DNA of 64,000 nt. Source: Linnemannia elongata. Taxonomy: Eukaryota; Mortierellomycota; Mortierellomycetes; Mortierellales; Mortierellaceae. Shown in pieces: positions 21,468 through 33,882 of this stretch. The position numbers and the translations under genes were made by a program. The notes beneath the pieces are model-generated. The model saw only the letters and a program-made list of their open reading frames with translations, was not told the origin of the DNA and did no database searches. The stretch's first letter is position 1; the number at the start of each line of letters is the position of its first letter. The stretch spans positions 124,001-188,000 of the forward strand of contig JAXBDG010000006.1 in the NCBI GenBank assembly GCA_036320915.1. Direction: 5' to 3'.

Positions 21468-21905
21468 TTAGCGACCTATATAATCGTACAAACAGTTTTC
21501 TACTTTAGGCAACCAGTTACCATGTCACAATATTAGACCCACTCATTCGCACCATCCCAATGCCAATCAATTTTAGATTTTTTAAAGATAAACATACACA
21601 TTAACTTGGTAATTATTTTAATTTTATTAGGAGAAAATACATTTGGCAGCCCAATGAACCAATTCCATGTAAAATTAGGGTCTCTTGTAATAAGCTGATT
21701 GGCTGTCTTTGGAGCGATGGTGATGAGATTCACTTTTGGTGGTCCTTTTTCCGATCCTTGCTTTGTTTTAGCACCTTTTCCTCCTCGTTGTTTGATCCAT
21801 GTGTAATGTCTCATTGCAACAAATCGGCAGAACAAGACTGAAAGGAATTTGGAGAGGTAATTATTTATTGTGGGGAGAAAGGGGCAGGAGATGAGAACAA
21901 GGGAG
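21468..21905. other. Intergenic, nothing recognised
   Basis: Downstream of the GlcG-like gene. A minus-strand frame here has no recognisable features and no convincing start; I do not call it. Confidence 0.4.
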
Positions 21906-22560
21906 AACAAGACAAGGACACGGGACTAAGAAGTTTGTAAGTCGTTGCAGACTGAGGAACAAGAACAGGGGGGACGGAGGGACTATTATACCAAAGACAA
22001 GGTGAACAGGACAAGGAGTGGACAGGGTCTAGACTGGAATGGGAATGGGTCGGAATGTCGAAGACAAATGCAGAAAAACGAATGGGCTGTTGAGGTTGTG
22101 ATTGTGGTTGTTGGTGGCGAGAGGTGGAGGTAGAAGGAGACATCATCATATCCTCCGAATCGTCCGACGCATTCTCCCGAGCGACGACTTCTCGCATCTC
22201 CACATCGAACTGCTCACGTCGGTCTCGACTCTCCATATCATAATCCTCATCTTCCTCATCGTCGTCCTCCTCGTCCTGGTCGTTTCGGTACTCATCGTCG
22301 TCATCATCCTCATCCTCACCCTCTCTATCATTCTCGCTATCGTCCTCACTCTGTTGCTGCTGATGGTGTTAAACCGACGCAGAAGAAGTGGAAGGAGGAG
22401 GAGGAGAGGCAGAAGAGGTGTGGGAAGGTGGGTACGGAGGGAGGACCATCGATTGGCGCGATGGATAAGGGAGGAGGGGTTTCAGATGGCTAGAAGTCGC
22501 TGCCGGAAGGATCACCGAAATGGTTGTTGACGCTGGATCCAGTGCACGGATAGGGTGGAC
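21906..22560 (-). pseudogene. Low-complexity gene fragment ending at a 28S-derived junction
   Basis: A minus-strand reading from 22560 downward has coding character: Pro/Ser-rich (LPYPSRQS, PPYPPSHTSSAS), then HHQQQQSEDD, a long Asp/Glu block and RDRREQFDVEMREVVARE. It has no start codon and is broken by an in-frame TAA near 22369. Exactly where the frame is lost at its 5' side the sequence switches to TTAAGCCC plus the 28S-terminal motif. It looks like the remnant of a regulatory or nuclear protein gene truncated by a rearrangement. Family unknown. Confidence 0.4.
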
Positions 22561-22601
22561 CTTAAGCCCATTGTTCTATAGATTTGTTCGAAAGAACAAT
22601 A
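22561..22601 (+). repeat. 28S rRNA 3'-terminal sequence, dispersed copy
   Basis: CTTAAGCCCATTGTTCTATA then GATTTGTTCGAAAGAACAAT closely matches the 28S end at 19041-19070 and the motif at 19441. TTGTTCT and AGAACAA can pair as a terminal hairpin. Like the copy at 19070 it runs into a T-rich tract (22610-22645). Confidence 0.6.
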
Positions 22602-22814
22602 CCTGTCTCTCTTTTTTTTTTTCTTTTTTTTCTTTTTTTTCTTTTCTTCTGGAGGCATGTTAAGGGCGTTTCATCAAGGCAGGGCGGACATAGTCGATGC
22701 AGACAGAGTGTTGGGATGAAATAAGTGCGATAATAGAAGGAGAGACGGAATAGGAGGTATTTTGGTACAAAGTGCGTTAAGAAATGCATGTATAATCCTT
22801 ACTAGGCTTTCACA

Positions 22815-22889
22815 CGAAATAACTTGCATGGTTTCGACACTAAATAATTTGTATGGCTCTGAGATGGAATAATTTGCAAGGCTCTAGCA
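22815..22889. repeat. 25-bp tandem repeat, three units
   Basis: Three head-to-tail units resembling TAAATAATTTGTATGGCTCT plus five more bases, with a few changes in each. Confidence 0.65.
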
Positions 22890-22969
22890 CGCCATTTTTT
22901 ACTTTTTTTTTTTTGTTTTTTTTGCACTGCAATTCTGTCAACTTTAACCATTTTTCACACGGGTGGTGT

Positions 22970-23045
22970 TCATGGAAATGAAACTTGGAACCTTTTGTGC
23001 GTCGCATCTGATATATAGTGGGCGACAGTACCTTACCTCATGAGA
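22970..23045. repeat. Dispersed repeat, copy 1
   Basis: GAAATGAAACTTGG-A-ACCTTTTGTG followed by GCATCTGATATATAGTGGG, CGACAGTACCTTACCTCATG is about 85% identical by eye to 58695-58765, which lies just downstream of small helical gene copy B. The shared part is non-coding. Confidence 0.7.
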
Positions 23046-25877
23046 GTACTGAAAGTACCCGTGGATGCATTCACATTTTTGCATCTGCTGGATAGAAGCA
23101 GCTGCAAGGTTACGGGGGGATGTTGGTACTTGAAGCTTGTTATGGGTGGTTTTGCGCAAGTAAAAGAGAGACATCGGGATCTAAGTCTGTTTGTGTTGGA
23201 AAATTAAAGTAGTGCTTCAACTCTTCCTTGGAATCAAAAAGCGACTGAGTGCCATAGCAGTTGCAAACCATTGTATGTTTATTTGACATGAACGAGGATT
23301 AAAGGAAGACGCATTACAACAGCCCATCAATGCAAGTAAAAACAATTGACAGAAATGCACCTGATACGCCACAAGTCCACGTATCCTCGTGCTTGACAAT
23401 GAAAACAAGTAAGACATGGACACATACTGAGAGAAAGGCAATTGTCTGTGAGTGATCCATATCAAAATAGAAGGAACAAAAAAAAAGCGTGGCGTGGTGT
23501 CCAACAGGCTACCGTCAGCTTATTGCCATGAACTAGAAAATAAAACGCGCGCATACAAATAACAGACAAGACTCAAGCTGACCCACGTTGCACGTTGCTG
23601 TGTGCTTTTTTGTGTCGAAGCGCAACCGATAGGTGCAACAACCTTCTACGTTTATCGGCCGTTGGTCGTTGTATCCTACAAACAGAAAACCAAATGCGTT
23701 TTATTTTTCAACAGAAGAAAAAGAAGAGTGGTGATATGTCTTAGAAGTATCGCGGTAGGAGAAAAGAGAGCCAAGGAAGAAGTGGTTGAAGCACATATCA
23801 ACCTAGATCGCATAAAAAAAGGAAACTCTGAGAAGTACATTCCATATCGACGCCATCATTTAGGCTAAAGAAAAAAAAATGATGATTGTGTCATGACTCG
23901 ATATCCTTTACAAGTTCGGTATGTTATTTAGAAAGAGTTTGGCAATTCATTATGCCAATTACTTTTTCCTTTTTTTTCCCTCATCATTTTTGTTGTCTCT
24001 TTTAGTTAATTCCATTCAACTTTGCCCCGTCCTCTTTCCGTTTTTAGAAGTATCAAATGCACCAAAGGAGTGTAATCTGAATGGCACATCCGTGATCTCC
24101 GGAAGAAAACAAAACACCCCTGCGCTGTAGAAAGGTGTGCGTTAAAATACTAGATCTGTACTGTCGCGCATTCTTAAAAAAAAAAAAAAAAAAATAGAAG
24201 GTTACACCAGCCCTCGCCATGATGACTGATGGACACGACTCCCATGTAGTGTTACAAAGGAAAAGAACTGGGTGCTGCTGTATCCATATGGATCAAAGAT
24301 CAGAGGAAAATAGAGAAGGGAAAACAAAACCAAAAACGACAGTCTTGGAGCTGTTTGACGATTAATAAAAATCAAGAAAGGCATAAGAACGTCTAATCGA
24401 AGCACAACGAATATCGTAGTTAGATCTCCGTAGTTGAGCATAGGCGAGGACAAAAGGGTTAGAGTCATTTAAAGAATAAAGAAGCCGCAAGCTTGAGAGA
24501 GTATGAATGATAACGATAACACACCGGCCTTATCGGGCATTAGATGGCGATACAACAATAACAAAATGTTAATGTTGCAAAAGTACAATAAGACACTTCT
24601 GCATCTACCTTCTTTTTTATTCATAGCATTTAATAAGAACGAAGGTGTCAAACGCGACGAGATTTCTCTGTCAACCGGCGATCGCCGCGAGTTTGAATTG
24701 TTGAGTTCTTTTAAGTTATAAAGAAGCTCCTCACTGCAGCTGAAGTTCGAATATTCACTATCTGATCTACGAAAACCGCAAAGGAGTGACAACACGCGTG
24801 GCCAAAGCTCTCTATTGAAACAGTGATACCTAAGCACCAATTCTCCATGGACATCAGAGAGTGAAAAAAATCAAACCTTGAAATCAAATGGTCTCCAAGA
24901 GGGCACGCTACAAAAACACCGTATGTTGAATTCTTCTCTAAGTATGAGATCGATAGCAAAAAAAGCTCTAATCCAGAGACTTGATTATGAGTTCCCCTGT
25001 TATTATACGCCTACTCGTTCAAAAAGCTTTCTCTGAGGCTTCTACTTCAAGACCCTACAAAACGCGTGCCACATTTACCGACACTAACCTTCAAGATAAC
25101 AACCATTTATATCTTCGTTGCATTTCGAAAAGAGCAGGAACAAGAGCTTTTCCACCTACGCATTTTTTCAGTCAGGGATGATATAACAGCAATACAAGTA
25201 GGAAGGACAAGGCCTGAGACTTTCATCCATGAAAATCAAAAAGGGTATCCAAAAGTCCTTTCGGGTCGTCTTTCAAGTTGTCCTGAAGAAAACGAGGAGA
25301 ACAAGCATTCGCAAATCGGTCAGACTCAAAGTGATTCTCGCTCAACTCCCACGAAATAATAAGGATAGAAACCGCTGACAAACAATCAATTTCGATATTA
25401 TATCGTCTGTTTCTATTGCAACAACTTATCTCTTTTACTATATCTCCCTTTCGTCCCATCGAAAAGAGTGAAAAAAAAAATCGATGTAGCAATCAATTAT
25501 CTGTCATCGTGATAGACGTTGTATATGTGTGGATGTATATTTTTTATGGAGATCGTACAAGCGTCTATGTGAGATAAGGCTAGAATAAGGAAAGGAACGA
25601 ACAAAACAAAAGAGGACGGGAAAGAAAGGAGTACCACATCGCCTGTACCGCAACTTCTACAAAACAAGGTCGGCACGGATGGTCATAAAAAGGGAATAAG
25701 TAAAGAAAGGAAAAGGAGGGTGTAAGGGGGATTTTGTACATGATATCGACCAACTCTGATATTAATAAGCGAGATGAAATGAAAAACAAAGAAAAAAAGA
25801 AAAGAAAAGAAAAAAAAAAGAATGAAAGGAAAAGAAAAAAAAGTCTAGTGAGAAGTAAAAAATCAAGGGCCGAATGC

Positions 25878-27698
25878 TCAGCTGGAGGCGTAGGGATAGT
25901 GACCGAAATGGCGCATGTTTTCCTGAAGGTGGATGGCCTGTTCATAGAATACAAACATAATGGCCGACTGCAAAGAGGTCCAGAACACTCTTGGTCCAAC
26001 GCCTCTGAAGAGGCCGCCAATGACTCCGTGATGCTTCAAGTTCCATTTGAGTCCATCCCAGATGCCAACATAGTACTTTTGGTTGGATGCCACCACAGTC
26101 CCCGTAGCTATTGATGTTGTCTGGAATGATAGAGAAGGAAAAAAAAGCGTGGTTAGTTTCATTTGCTCTATTGATTTCGTATACTTTGTCTGATAGAATA
26201 CAACAAGATAGCCACATCAAGGTGTAAAAAACGTACGGAGGAGGAGGGCTTCTTGACTTGGGTCTGTAGGAGGGTCTTCATGACATCCAGAGGAGTGGTC
26301 AAGAATCCAGCGAGACCACCAGCAACAGCACCGCAGGCAGTCTCGATATGAAGCGACATTTGGCCGTCTGGGCGTGCCTCCCATTTCCGTGCCTCAACCT
26401 TGAACTTTTCGTAAAAGGCGAACTGCAGTGCCGAAAAGGGAACATCGCGCATCAAGGTGGCCCTGTAGCCCTGGTACAAGGCTGCGACTCCGTCGTATTT
26501 AACGATCATCTGGAGTGCGTGCCATGTATTCTTGTAATTGTATCCACTGATGAACGAGGGGTTGTTATACCGTCCCTGAAGCTGCATCCTGGTCTTGAGA
26601 ACCTCTGAGGGCACATAAATGAACGATGCGAAAAAGTCTCCAATGGATCCTATATGTCGTCAATAACCAAAAAGGATGTTGGTTAACTGAGTGATCCCAT
26701 TTGAATTGCCGCATAGTTTGGCTCTGTTGCTCAGCGCAGACCATAGAACCCTGGTAACATCATTACCTCCTGCCAAATGAGCCAGAGTATCGGGGCATCC
26801 TGCTGCGGTCAATGTGCGCTTGGTATATTCATAGGTTCCAAAGTAAAGCGTTGTTCCCGGCACTATTAAAGTTGAAATGTGAAAGAGAAGGGTCAGTCAT
26901 TATGTGCTTATATTAGTCCAGTTGACCAATTGATCAATTGAATACGAGGAAGGGCCATTATCCTTACAGGAGCCGGTCATAGCAGGAGCCAATCCACTGT
27001 AGAGTCCTCTGGAGACACCTTCCTCGCGCAGGATGGTGCTGTAGGCGTGGAACATGTTGTTGTACTTTGGCGGGTTGGCTGTAGGCTGTCCCTGCAACCT
27101 CGTCTTGACCGTGTCAACACTATTGGGCGTTCAAAAATATACAAAAAGGGAAAGAGAGCACCCGATCAGTTCAGGAACAGAATAGCGCAGAGGGAGACGA
27201 TGGAAGGGGAACAGTGCGCAGGCACACAGACTTTTGTAAACAAACCATGCGGTTTGAACGTGCAAGGGGGTTACAAAATAACAACAGGAGAAAAAACGGC
27301 AACAAAACAGATCAGGGTGCCGTTACCTGTGCATAATAAAGTCGGCAATGGTGCCTCCCATTCCTCCTGCCAACAAGACCTACAGCATACATCAAGGAAA
27401 GACTTAATTAGATCTTCAAGTGGGCCATGAGAGGGAAAGTAGATCATCGTTTGAATATTCTGAAACCAACGTCCTTTTTTTCCGTATGGGTTTCTAAGTT
27501 CGCCATGGAGAAGGGGAAGTACATCCTTACATCGAGGTATGGTGGCTCATGCTCTTCAGCAACGATGGGAGGGAGGGCACGCTTCAAGGCAGGGGAGGGG
27601 TTGAAGGATGACTGCAGTTGAGACATTGAAGCGGCAGCGGCGGCGGTGGCGGAGGTGGTTGTGGCAGTGGGGGATGAGATCCCGCCTTCGGAGGACAT
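25878..27698 (-). CDS. MME1: Mitochondrial carrier family protein, Mme1-like
   Basis: Six exons (27698-27531, 27379-27327, 27119-26968, 26862-26767, 26649-26237, 26120-25878) join in phase to 318 aa, the usual carrier length. After a Ser/Thr/Ala-rich lead and PPYLDV, three ~100-residue repeats follow. Their signatures are HSVDTVKTR (first, Ser in place of Pro), [11 protein letters not shown] and [11 protein letters not shown]. Each has the downstream G-rich motif of carriers ([44 protein letters not shown]). The overall match, including the Pro-less first signature, is closest to yeast Mme1 (YMR166C), reported as an inner-membrane magnesium exporter; substrate here is inferred. It is divergent from the methyltransferase gene with a ~1-kb common upstream region. 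Confidence 0.9.
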
Positions 27699-28700
27699 TT
27701 GCGGATCTGATCCTTTTTTTTTTGTTTGTTGTTGAGTGTGAGGTTATTTGGCGAGGAAAGGAAAAGAGAGGGAAAGGAGAAATAAAAGAAAGTGATCGTG
27801 TATGAGCGTGTGTAGGAGTGTCGAGTGAGTGGAGGGTGATGGGGGAAGGGAGATGGAGGGAGGAGGGTATGAAGGAAACAAAGGGGAACGAGAGTGAGGA
27901 AGAAGGAAGGAAACAAAAAAAAGAAATAAAGAGGTGGGAAAATTGTCGGGCCAGTCGTTGTCTCTGAGTGTCTCTGTGTCTCCTCTTGTCATCCCTTTGT
28001 CCCTTTGTCCCTGGTCGGACTGAATGGCTCACAGACAGACCGACAGATGATTCGTTCCTCTGTCCCTCTTCCTGCAAGCCCACGGTTGCACTCCATCTCT
28101 GTGGAATGAAAAAATTCCTATTTTGGGCCAATTCAGGGTGACGTCACAGAGGACATGGTCAACGAGGTCGTTTCTACGTTTGGTGGCCTCTTCTTTTTTC
28201 TTTCTTTCTTTCACACCATACCCATGCTTATTCGGCAAGTTGCTATAGAATCCCTCTTGAATGCGGCTGAGACAGAGAAGAGGACGCGTTTATGTCTGCG
28301 CCTTGCCTCAGAAAGGGAGCAGGCTTGCCCTTGACTACTGATCGATATGATGCCACATGGATATTGATCACTATTAAGGGGAACAACCACACTGAATATT
28401 GGTGGCCAATTCTTGTCGCGTTTCATTGCCCTTTGTTGTCCCTTTTGTTCTTTTCCACACTCGCACACCTACCTCTCCATTCCACTCACACACTTTTCGC
28501 TTTGCAACTAACTACCTCTGGCTCTTGCTCTTTTCCTGCATAACAACAGCAACAACAACAACACATTTTCCCTTTCACTTTTCAATCTCCTCTTCACCGC
28601 ACGTTCTTAAGCCCACTCACAAGCACAAAATTCGAGCTTGCATTCACCTCCTCAAGGTCGTCATCATCAGCACCAATTCACAACTTCACAAACAATAAAC
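27699..28700. promoter_or_regulatory. Shared upstream region of carrier and H3K9 methyltransferase genes
   Basis: About 1 kb between divergent genes. It is purine-rich on the plus strand near the carrier start and C/A-rich near the methyltransferase start, i.e. pyrimidine-rich in each gene's own sense direction near the carrier. No coding frame is supported and no TATA box is clear. Confidence 0.5.
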
Positions 28701-30436
28701 ATGGCGAGGAAAGGCTCAAAAAAGGCCAAAAAGCCATTACCCGAGCCTGAGGCTACGTTTGAGGTAAAACCCCTCATTGACCTGATCTACTTCCCGAAAG
28801 CCTCTCACTTGTCACTCGAAGCTCATGTAATCCGATATGAAGAGAGCGACGACTGATAGAAAACTACACTTTGGCTTGCGTGCCCATTCACACATTGTTA
28901 CGATAGATCGAGTCCATCTGGGGTTATCGGAATATAGAGGTACAGCATCTTTCATAGACTCAAGGCTTATCTGACGGCCACTTATTTTTTTTGCCACCAA
29001 AATTCATTTAATTATCTCTGCAATATCCAACCACCTCGCTCATAGGGAAAGCAGGAGTTCCTTGTTAAATGGCTGGGATATCCGTTCACGGACAACACAT
29101 GGGAGCCACTGGAGAACCTTGACAACTGTTCATTTATTGTCAACGAGTTCCTCATCTCTTATGGGATCAGCGAGCTACGAGGAAGAGGCGAAGCATTAGT
29201 AAGATCTCAGGACCAGCATCCGACCCTGCAGGACACATTCTCATCTGCTAGCATCCGTGCCGCACAACAGGCAGTGGCCACCCAATCGGCAATTTCGTTA
29301 CCTCCCCAGCCCAGATCACCAGCTCGTCGCAGTTCACGCTCTGTTTCGAGATCTCGAAGGGCAAGGAACGCGTCCCGCTCTCCTTCTCGCTTGGAGGATG
29401 TCGAGGTACTTTCATTTGAAAAATGATTGCAGCGGATCTCAGAATGCCCAAGAACCTAAATCTTTCTTAACAGCTAATACAAGATCTTTTTTGTCGACAT
29501 CGCCTCAATATGTAGTCGATGTACCATAGACGCGTACGGGATCCGGAGCTACGTGCTTTCGAAAGGCTTTTCAAGGATTCCAAGGGACCCGAGATCATTG
29601 TGGAGAACACTGTTGACTCGGAAGGGCGCCCCAAGCATTTCAAGTACATCAACGACTCTGTCTACGGGATGGGCGTTCCCCAACCAGACCCCAACTTTAT
29701 CCTCTCCTGTTCATGTGCACCTGGACAGTGTGGACTTAACGACAACTGCACTTGTATGAAGGATGCAATTATCATCAACGACAGTGGCGCATTTCCCTTT
29801 GAGAGTGACGGCAAAGTCACAGAACAGGCGAACAAGCTCTTGTGGGAGTGTAACTCCAAGTGCGGATGTGGCCCTAGTTGCACTTGGAACTACTCTCAGC
29901 GGCCACGGCAGCTGGCGTTGAAGATCAAGCGTTTCGAGGGTAAAGGATGGGGTTTGATTCTGGATCAGCGGGAATCGGTGCCTCCACGAACCTTCATCTC
30001 GCGGTATGTGGGCGAGATCATCACGAACAAGGAGGCGGAGCGTCGATGCCAGATGCAGGACAATACTGAAACGACGTATCTCTTTGACCTTGACTACAAC
30101 GCAGAGAAGAAAGCCACCTACTCGATCGATGCTTGCAAGCTTGGAAACGAGACGCGTTTCATCAACCACTCATGCGATCCTAACCTTTCGGTCTACATGT
30201 TGAAGAGTGGCGGTAATGGCGGCAATGAAAATCTGATGACTCTGAGCTTCTGGTCGAACCGTTGGATCAAGTATGGTGACGAGCTGACGTTCGACTACAA
30301 CGGAAAGTATGTCCCAGAGTGGCACAGGGAGTTCAATAGCGAAGCCAGCCAATCCCAAGGCACGCTGCATCCTGGAGAAGGTACAACACCCTGTCACTGC
30401 CGCTCCACTAACTGCCGCCAATGGGTCCACCTTTGA
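28701..30436 (+). CDS. clr4/KMT1: Histone H3 lysine-9 methyltransferase, SUV39/Clr4 type
   Basis: Exons 28701-28763, 28907-28939, 29046-29405 and 29516-30436 join in phase to 458 aa. The chromodomain spans the first three exons ([39 protein letters not shown]); the middle piece is a 33-nt exon. A Ser/Arg-rich linker follows. The pre-SET Cys cluster begins near 217 (CSCAPGQC...CTC...C-x3-CGC...C). The SET domain has [18 protein letters not shown] (near 367-375) and [12 protein letters not shown]. The post-[11 protein letters not shown] is at 445-452, completing the zinc site. The family trimethylates H3K9 and reads the same mark, spreading heterochromatin. All catalytic motifs are intact. Relevant context: transposon and rDNA remnants such as those at 13-23 kb are its expected genomic targets. 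Confidence 0.95.
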
Positions 30437-30719
30437 AGTCGAAGATGTTTTGCTTCCCCTTCTCCTCTACTGGCTTCTCACCCTGTTCAAACACTCCCTA
30501 TATTCGCACTCCCCTCTTCACCTGTTCATACTCGCCCTCACATACATGTCCTTACACTCACATGCACTTTTCAAACACTCTATACACGCATACCCTGTTG
30601 CACATTGGTTACAAGTTTTGTTCTTGGACTTTGACAACACATGAAATAAAAAATGTTCAGATGGCTTTATTGGGTGAATATCAGGAAGTTCTAATTCTAC
30701 TGTAGAGAAAGAGGAAAAT

Positions 30720-32227
30720 CTATGAATGCAAAGAAGAAGGATGGTCATAACCACCATAAACAGCCAAACACCCAAAACTATACCTCGCCTCAAAGAAGTG
30801 GGCCATCGCCAAATAATGGTAATATATTCCCGCCACCACCGCAACATGCCACAACTGATGCGAATGGCCCCATCGATCAAACCATCCAGGGAACTGTCTC
30901 TCGGGGAATCGGTGTCCATAAAACACCAGCCCTGTCAAGTACGCTAGCCCGGATTTGATGAAAGGTTGAATGAATTTCCAGGTGGGGGACCAACCCTTTC
31001 GGAGACCTGCGTAGGTTATTGGGATGACGCCTGAGCAAGCCATGCCGAGGAAGATGAAGATTCGAAAGTAGCGGAAGGAGGGGAGGTCGAACTTTGGGTA
31101 GAAGGGGATGATGCATCCTATGATCCCCATCCCGCCTGAGAAGGAGAGAAACATCCACCGTTCGGTCGTGTCACAAAAGAATCCATAGTGGAGTGTCGCC
31201 ATCACGGAGGCTGTGATCAAGACACCGATTCCGATATAGTCGAATGTGGCAGCGCAACGCATGACGGTGAGCCGGGAGTGGCACAGAAAAGTGTGGTATA
31301 GAGTTGAAGAGATGAGACATTCCGAGGCTGCAACGAAGAAGAATAAGAAGACGAGATGGTCGTAGATTGTTGTTGTTGGGGATTTGCCGAGGACGGTTGT
31401 GTGGATGTGAAGGGCGAGGATGATGAGTCCGAGGAGGCCAAGCATGTGGGTCCAGATGTTGCAGGTCTCGTTGTGGATGCGGAAGATGCTTTTGAGGCAT
31501 TGGCGTTTTGAGGATAAAAAGCGGTAGCTATTTGAAGAAGGATGGTAGTGTTGCCTTTCAGTATTTCTGTTGTATGTGCTTTTATATGCATGCATGCATG
31601 CAGGAAAGGTCAAGAAGGTACAACGAAGTAGCAACGGTTGCACAGGGACAGGGTCTCACAATCAAAGATCTATCTCCTTGTCCCTCGTTTCTCCTTGCTT
31701 TAAACTTACCCGGTAAGAATATAAGGATTACTTTGCCACTCCTTGGGCAACTCCTCAAACCGCAACAGCCGTTTCGCACCCTCAATCGCCGCTTTAGTCG
31801 CAATATCCCAAGTTTCTGCAACCTGATGCTCGACCTCTCGGATTTTCTCGTTAGCGGTGGCCTTTGTGGACCGCCAAGTCTCGGTGGTCTTTTGAAGCGA
31901 GTTGTCGAGAGTGTGTTGCATGTTTTGCAGGATGTCATGGCAGTCTAGTTCTAGAAAGGATCCTCCGTCGTCATCGTTATTGTTGTCCTTGCCGTTCTCT
32001 TCTTGGTCCTTGGTAAAAGAAGGAATATCATTTTTGGTGGCGAAGAATTGAGCTTTTGAAAAGGCGGGATTGGTGGACGGGGTTTCAGATAAGGGCGAGT
32101 GCTCTTGGTGATGGAAGAGGGCGGCTGTGGTAGCTGCTGTTGCTGAAGAGGGTTTGACTGTGGTTGTCGAGGAAGACGAGGAGGGAGCCCTTGTTGGACG
32201 TTGTCGTAGGGATGCTATCATTGCCAT
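30720..32227 (-). CDS. PAQR/Izh family seven-TM protein
   Basis: Two exons (32227-31710 and 31527-30720) join in phase to 441 aa. The splice restores YILTG-YR, the conserved PAQR entry motif. The N-terminal ~165 residues are Ser/Thr-rich, acidic and cytosolic. The core has SIFRIHNETCNIWTHMLG, then seven hydrophobic segments. It keeps the metal-site residues: S-x3-H in SSTLYHTF, Asp in FDYIG, and HSHQLWH near the C-terminus. Fungal members (yeast Izh1-4) are linked to zinc and sterol homeostasis, and animal ones are adiponectin or progestin receptors, several with ceramidase activity. The substrate here is unknown. The extended N-terminus is longer than in Izh2. Confidence 0.92.
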
Positions 32228-33882
32228 TGTGCGTTTTGCTTATATGGGTTGTAGGTATCGGTCGGAAAAGCGAATGGAATGAGCGAAATGAATTTTCGGA
32301 ATCGGCGTTGAGGTAGGAAGGGGGTGAGTAATGAGCAATGTATGCAAGGTGAGAAGAGGAGAGGAGAGGAAAGAAGAGAGTGTGGAGGTGCGTTAGGGGA
32401 GAAGGATGGGTAGTTGAGGAACAAAAGGAAAAGTAGTCGAAAGAAGAGGAGGGGAAGGCCTATCAAAAATCTGTTATGGTGTGGAGAGAAAAGGTGATGG
32501 GATGCTGTACTGAGAGCGCCTAACGTACAATCATGTCATCGGTAAACAACAACAGCTACCTTGGTCATCGACTCCAGTCCAGTCCAATCCCTTCTTCACC
32601 CACAAAAGCCAACGGTGGCCTGTATGTGTTGCATGTGTCGTTAGCCGTTGCTCTCTGAACGAACCATGGTTGAAGATGAATGACGGCGTTGGGTCAGGCC
32701 CTGCGCGCTTATTTTAGCTTCATACACACAGCCATGTTTCCCGCTCAACATCATTCGTCACTTTTTTAGTGTTTTTATTCCTATAGTGGGCAAGGTCCCT
32801 GCACGGACACACCCAACCATTTTTCGAAGTGATTCTTCTTTGTCAGCGGCAATAGCTTTTATCTGCAAAAATAAAGGGGTAGAGGGAGAGGGGTTGGGAG
32901 TGAAAGGGGGTGAGGAGATGAATAGGTTGAGATTTTTTCTATTCAACTGGATCTCCGTTGTATCCTCCAGATGGACGCGTTTTGTTGCAAATGCATGTGT
33001 TAACAAGGAGGATGGGATTCAGAGCAGCAAAAAATAGTGCAGTGAATGTGGCTGTTTTAATTATGGACGGTGGCTGTGATGGTGAAATGACAATTGTCCT
33101 TTCCATTGCTGTATTCTTGGCAGAAAGCCTTGGGAAGGACCATACACAAGTTTTTATTTTTAATGTTTTTCTGCTTACATGATTATTAGGAAGCCTGTTC
33201 GTCATTGAATTGGGTCATGGTCTGCCGGTCTGCCTATTTGTTTCCTTTGATTGCTTTAGATGCCAAGGTGAGGGGTAAGAAAGCTATAGACCAAGTGAAC
33301 GGGTACCTTGTCGTTGTTATTTTTTATGTGTCAATTGCAATTGACATATGGTGCTTTACTTTAGGGTACGGATATTATGTGGTTGTGGCTCCAAATTCGC
33401 TCGTAACAGGCACCATATGTCTATCTAGAGGAGGCTTGCAAAGGCCAATGTGCTGTACTGCCTGCAACAAGAAGATGAGTAGTGTGGGGAAGTGCAGCAT
33501 ATGCGATGTAATGGTGTACCTGTGTCACATGATTAAAAGTCCGACAGGAAACATTTTTTCATTCTTTTCTTCTATGCCCTTCTGGCCGTGTAAGAGCGAT
33601 CGGTATCATCAGCCCAGCTCTGTTGTCCCTCCTTTTGGACGTTTTCAGTTGGTTCTCAACACACCACACACTTGCAACCACACACTCACACTCACACTCA
33701 CACTCACACCACCAACCAGTCTAAAGTCAGCACATCATCCTTTATTTATCTTTCTTTTTTTTTCTTCTCCACTCCACCGTCATCCATTCGCTTGGCAGCA
33801 CTCAAAGGACATCCCAACCATCCAACCACATACAGCCAGCCAGCCAACAACAAGCAAGGACACTCAGTCTCATACAACAGCA
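32228..33882. promoter_or_regulatory. Shared upstream region of PAQR and J-protein genes
   Basis: 1.65 kb between divergent genes. No coding frame is convincing; a plus-strand frame running into the J-protein start has no start context of its own and is not called. A CACACT microsatellite lies at 33665-33712, close to the J-protein leader. Confidence 0.45.

Larger units (their letters stand above)
22602..25877. other. Gene-poor region with short repeats
   Basis: No gene could be supported on either strand; short frames lack family motifs, starts or codon character. Recognisable items are a 25-bp x 3 tandem repeat (22815-22889), a segment at 22970-23045 repeated at 58685-58765, A/T homopolymers (A16-18 at 24177-24194) and a purine-rich A/G stretch at 25770-25860. 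Confidence 0.5.

Noticed and set aside
22490..22520. Possible 18S rRNA 3' end (GCCGGAAGGATCAC)
   Set aside because: Only ~12 nt resemble the 18S terminus, and it lies inside a minus-strand coding-like stretch, so coincidence is more likely.
24469..24840. Minus-strand 123-codon frame in the gene-poor region
   Set aside because: Composition and lack of motifs, start context or neighbouring exons do not distinguish it from chance.
33205..33882. Plus-strand frame running into the J-protein start, with C-x2-C pairs (CCTACNKK...CSICD)
   Set aside because: No conserved residues, no upstream start context, and the J-protein has a clean ATG at 33883 matching its family N-terminus. The Cys pairs look accidental.
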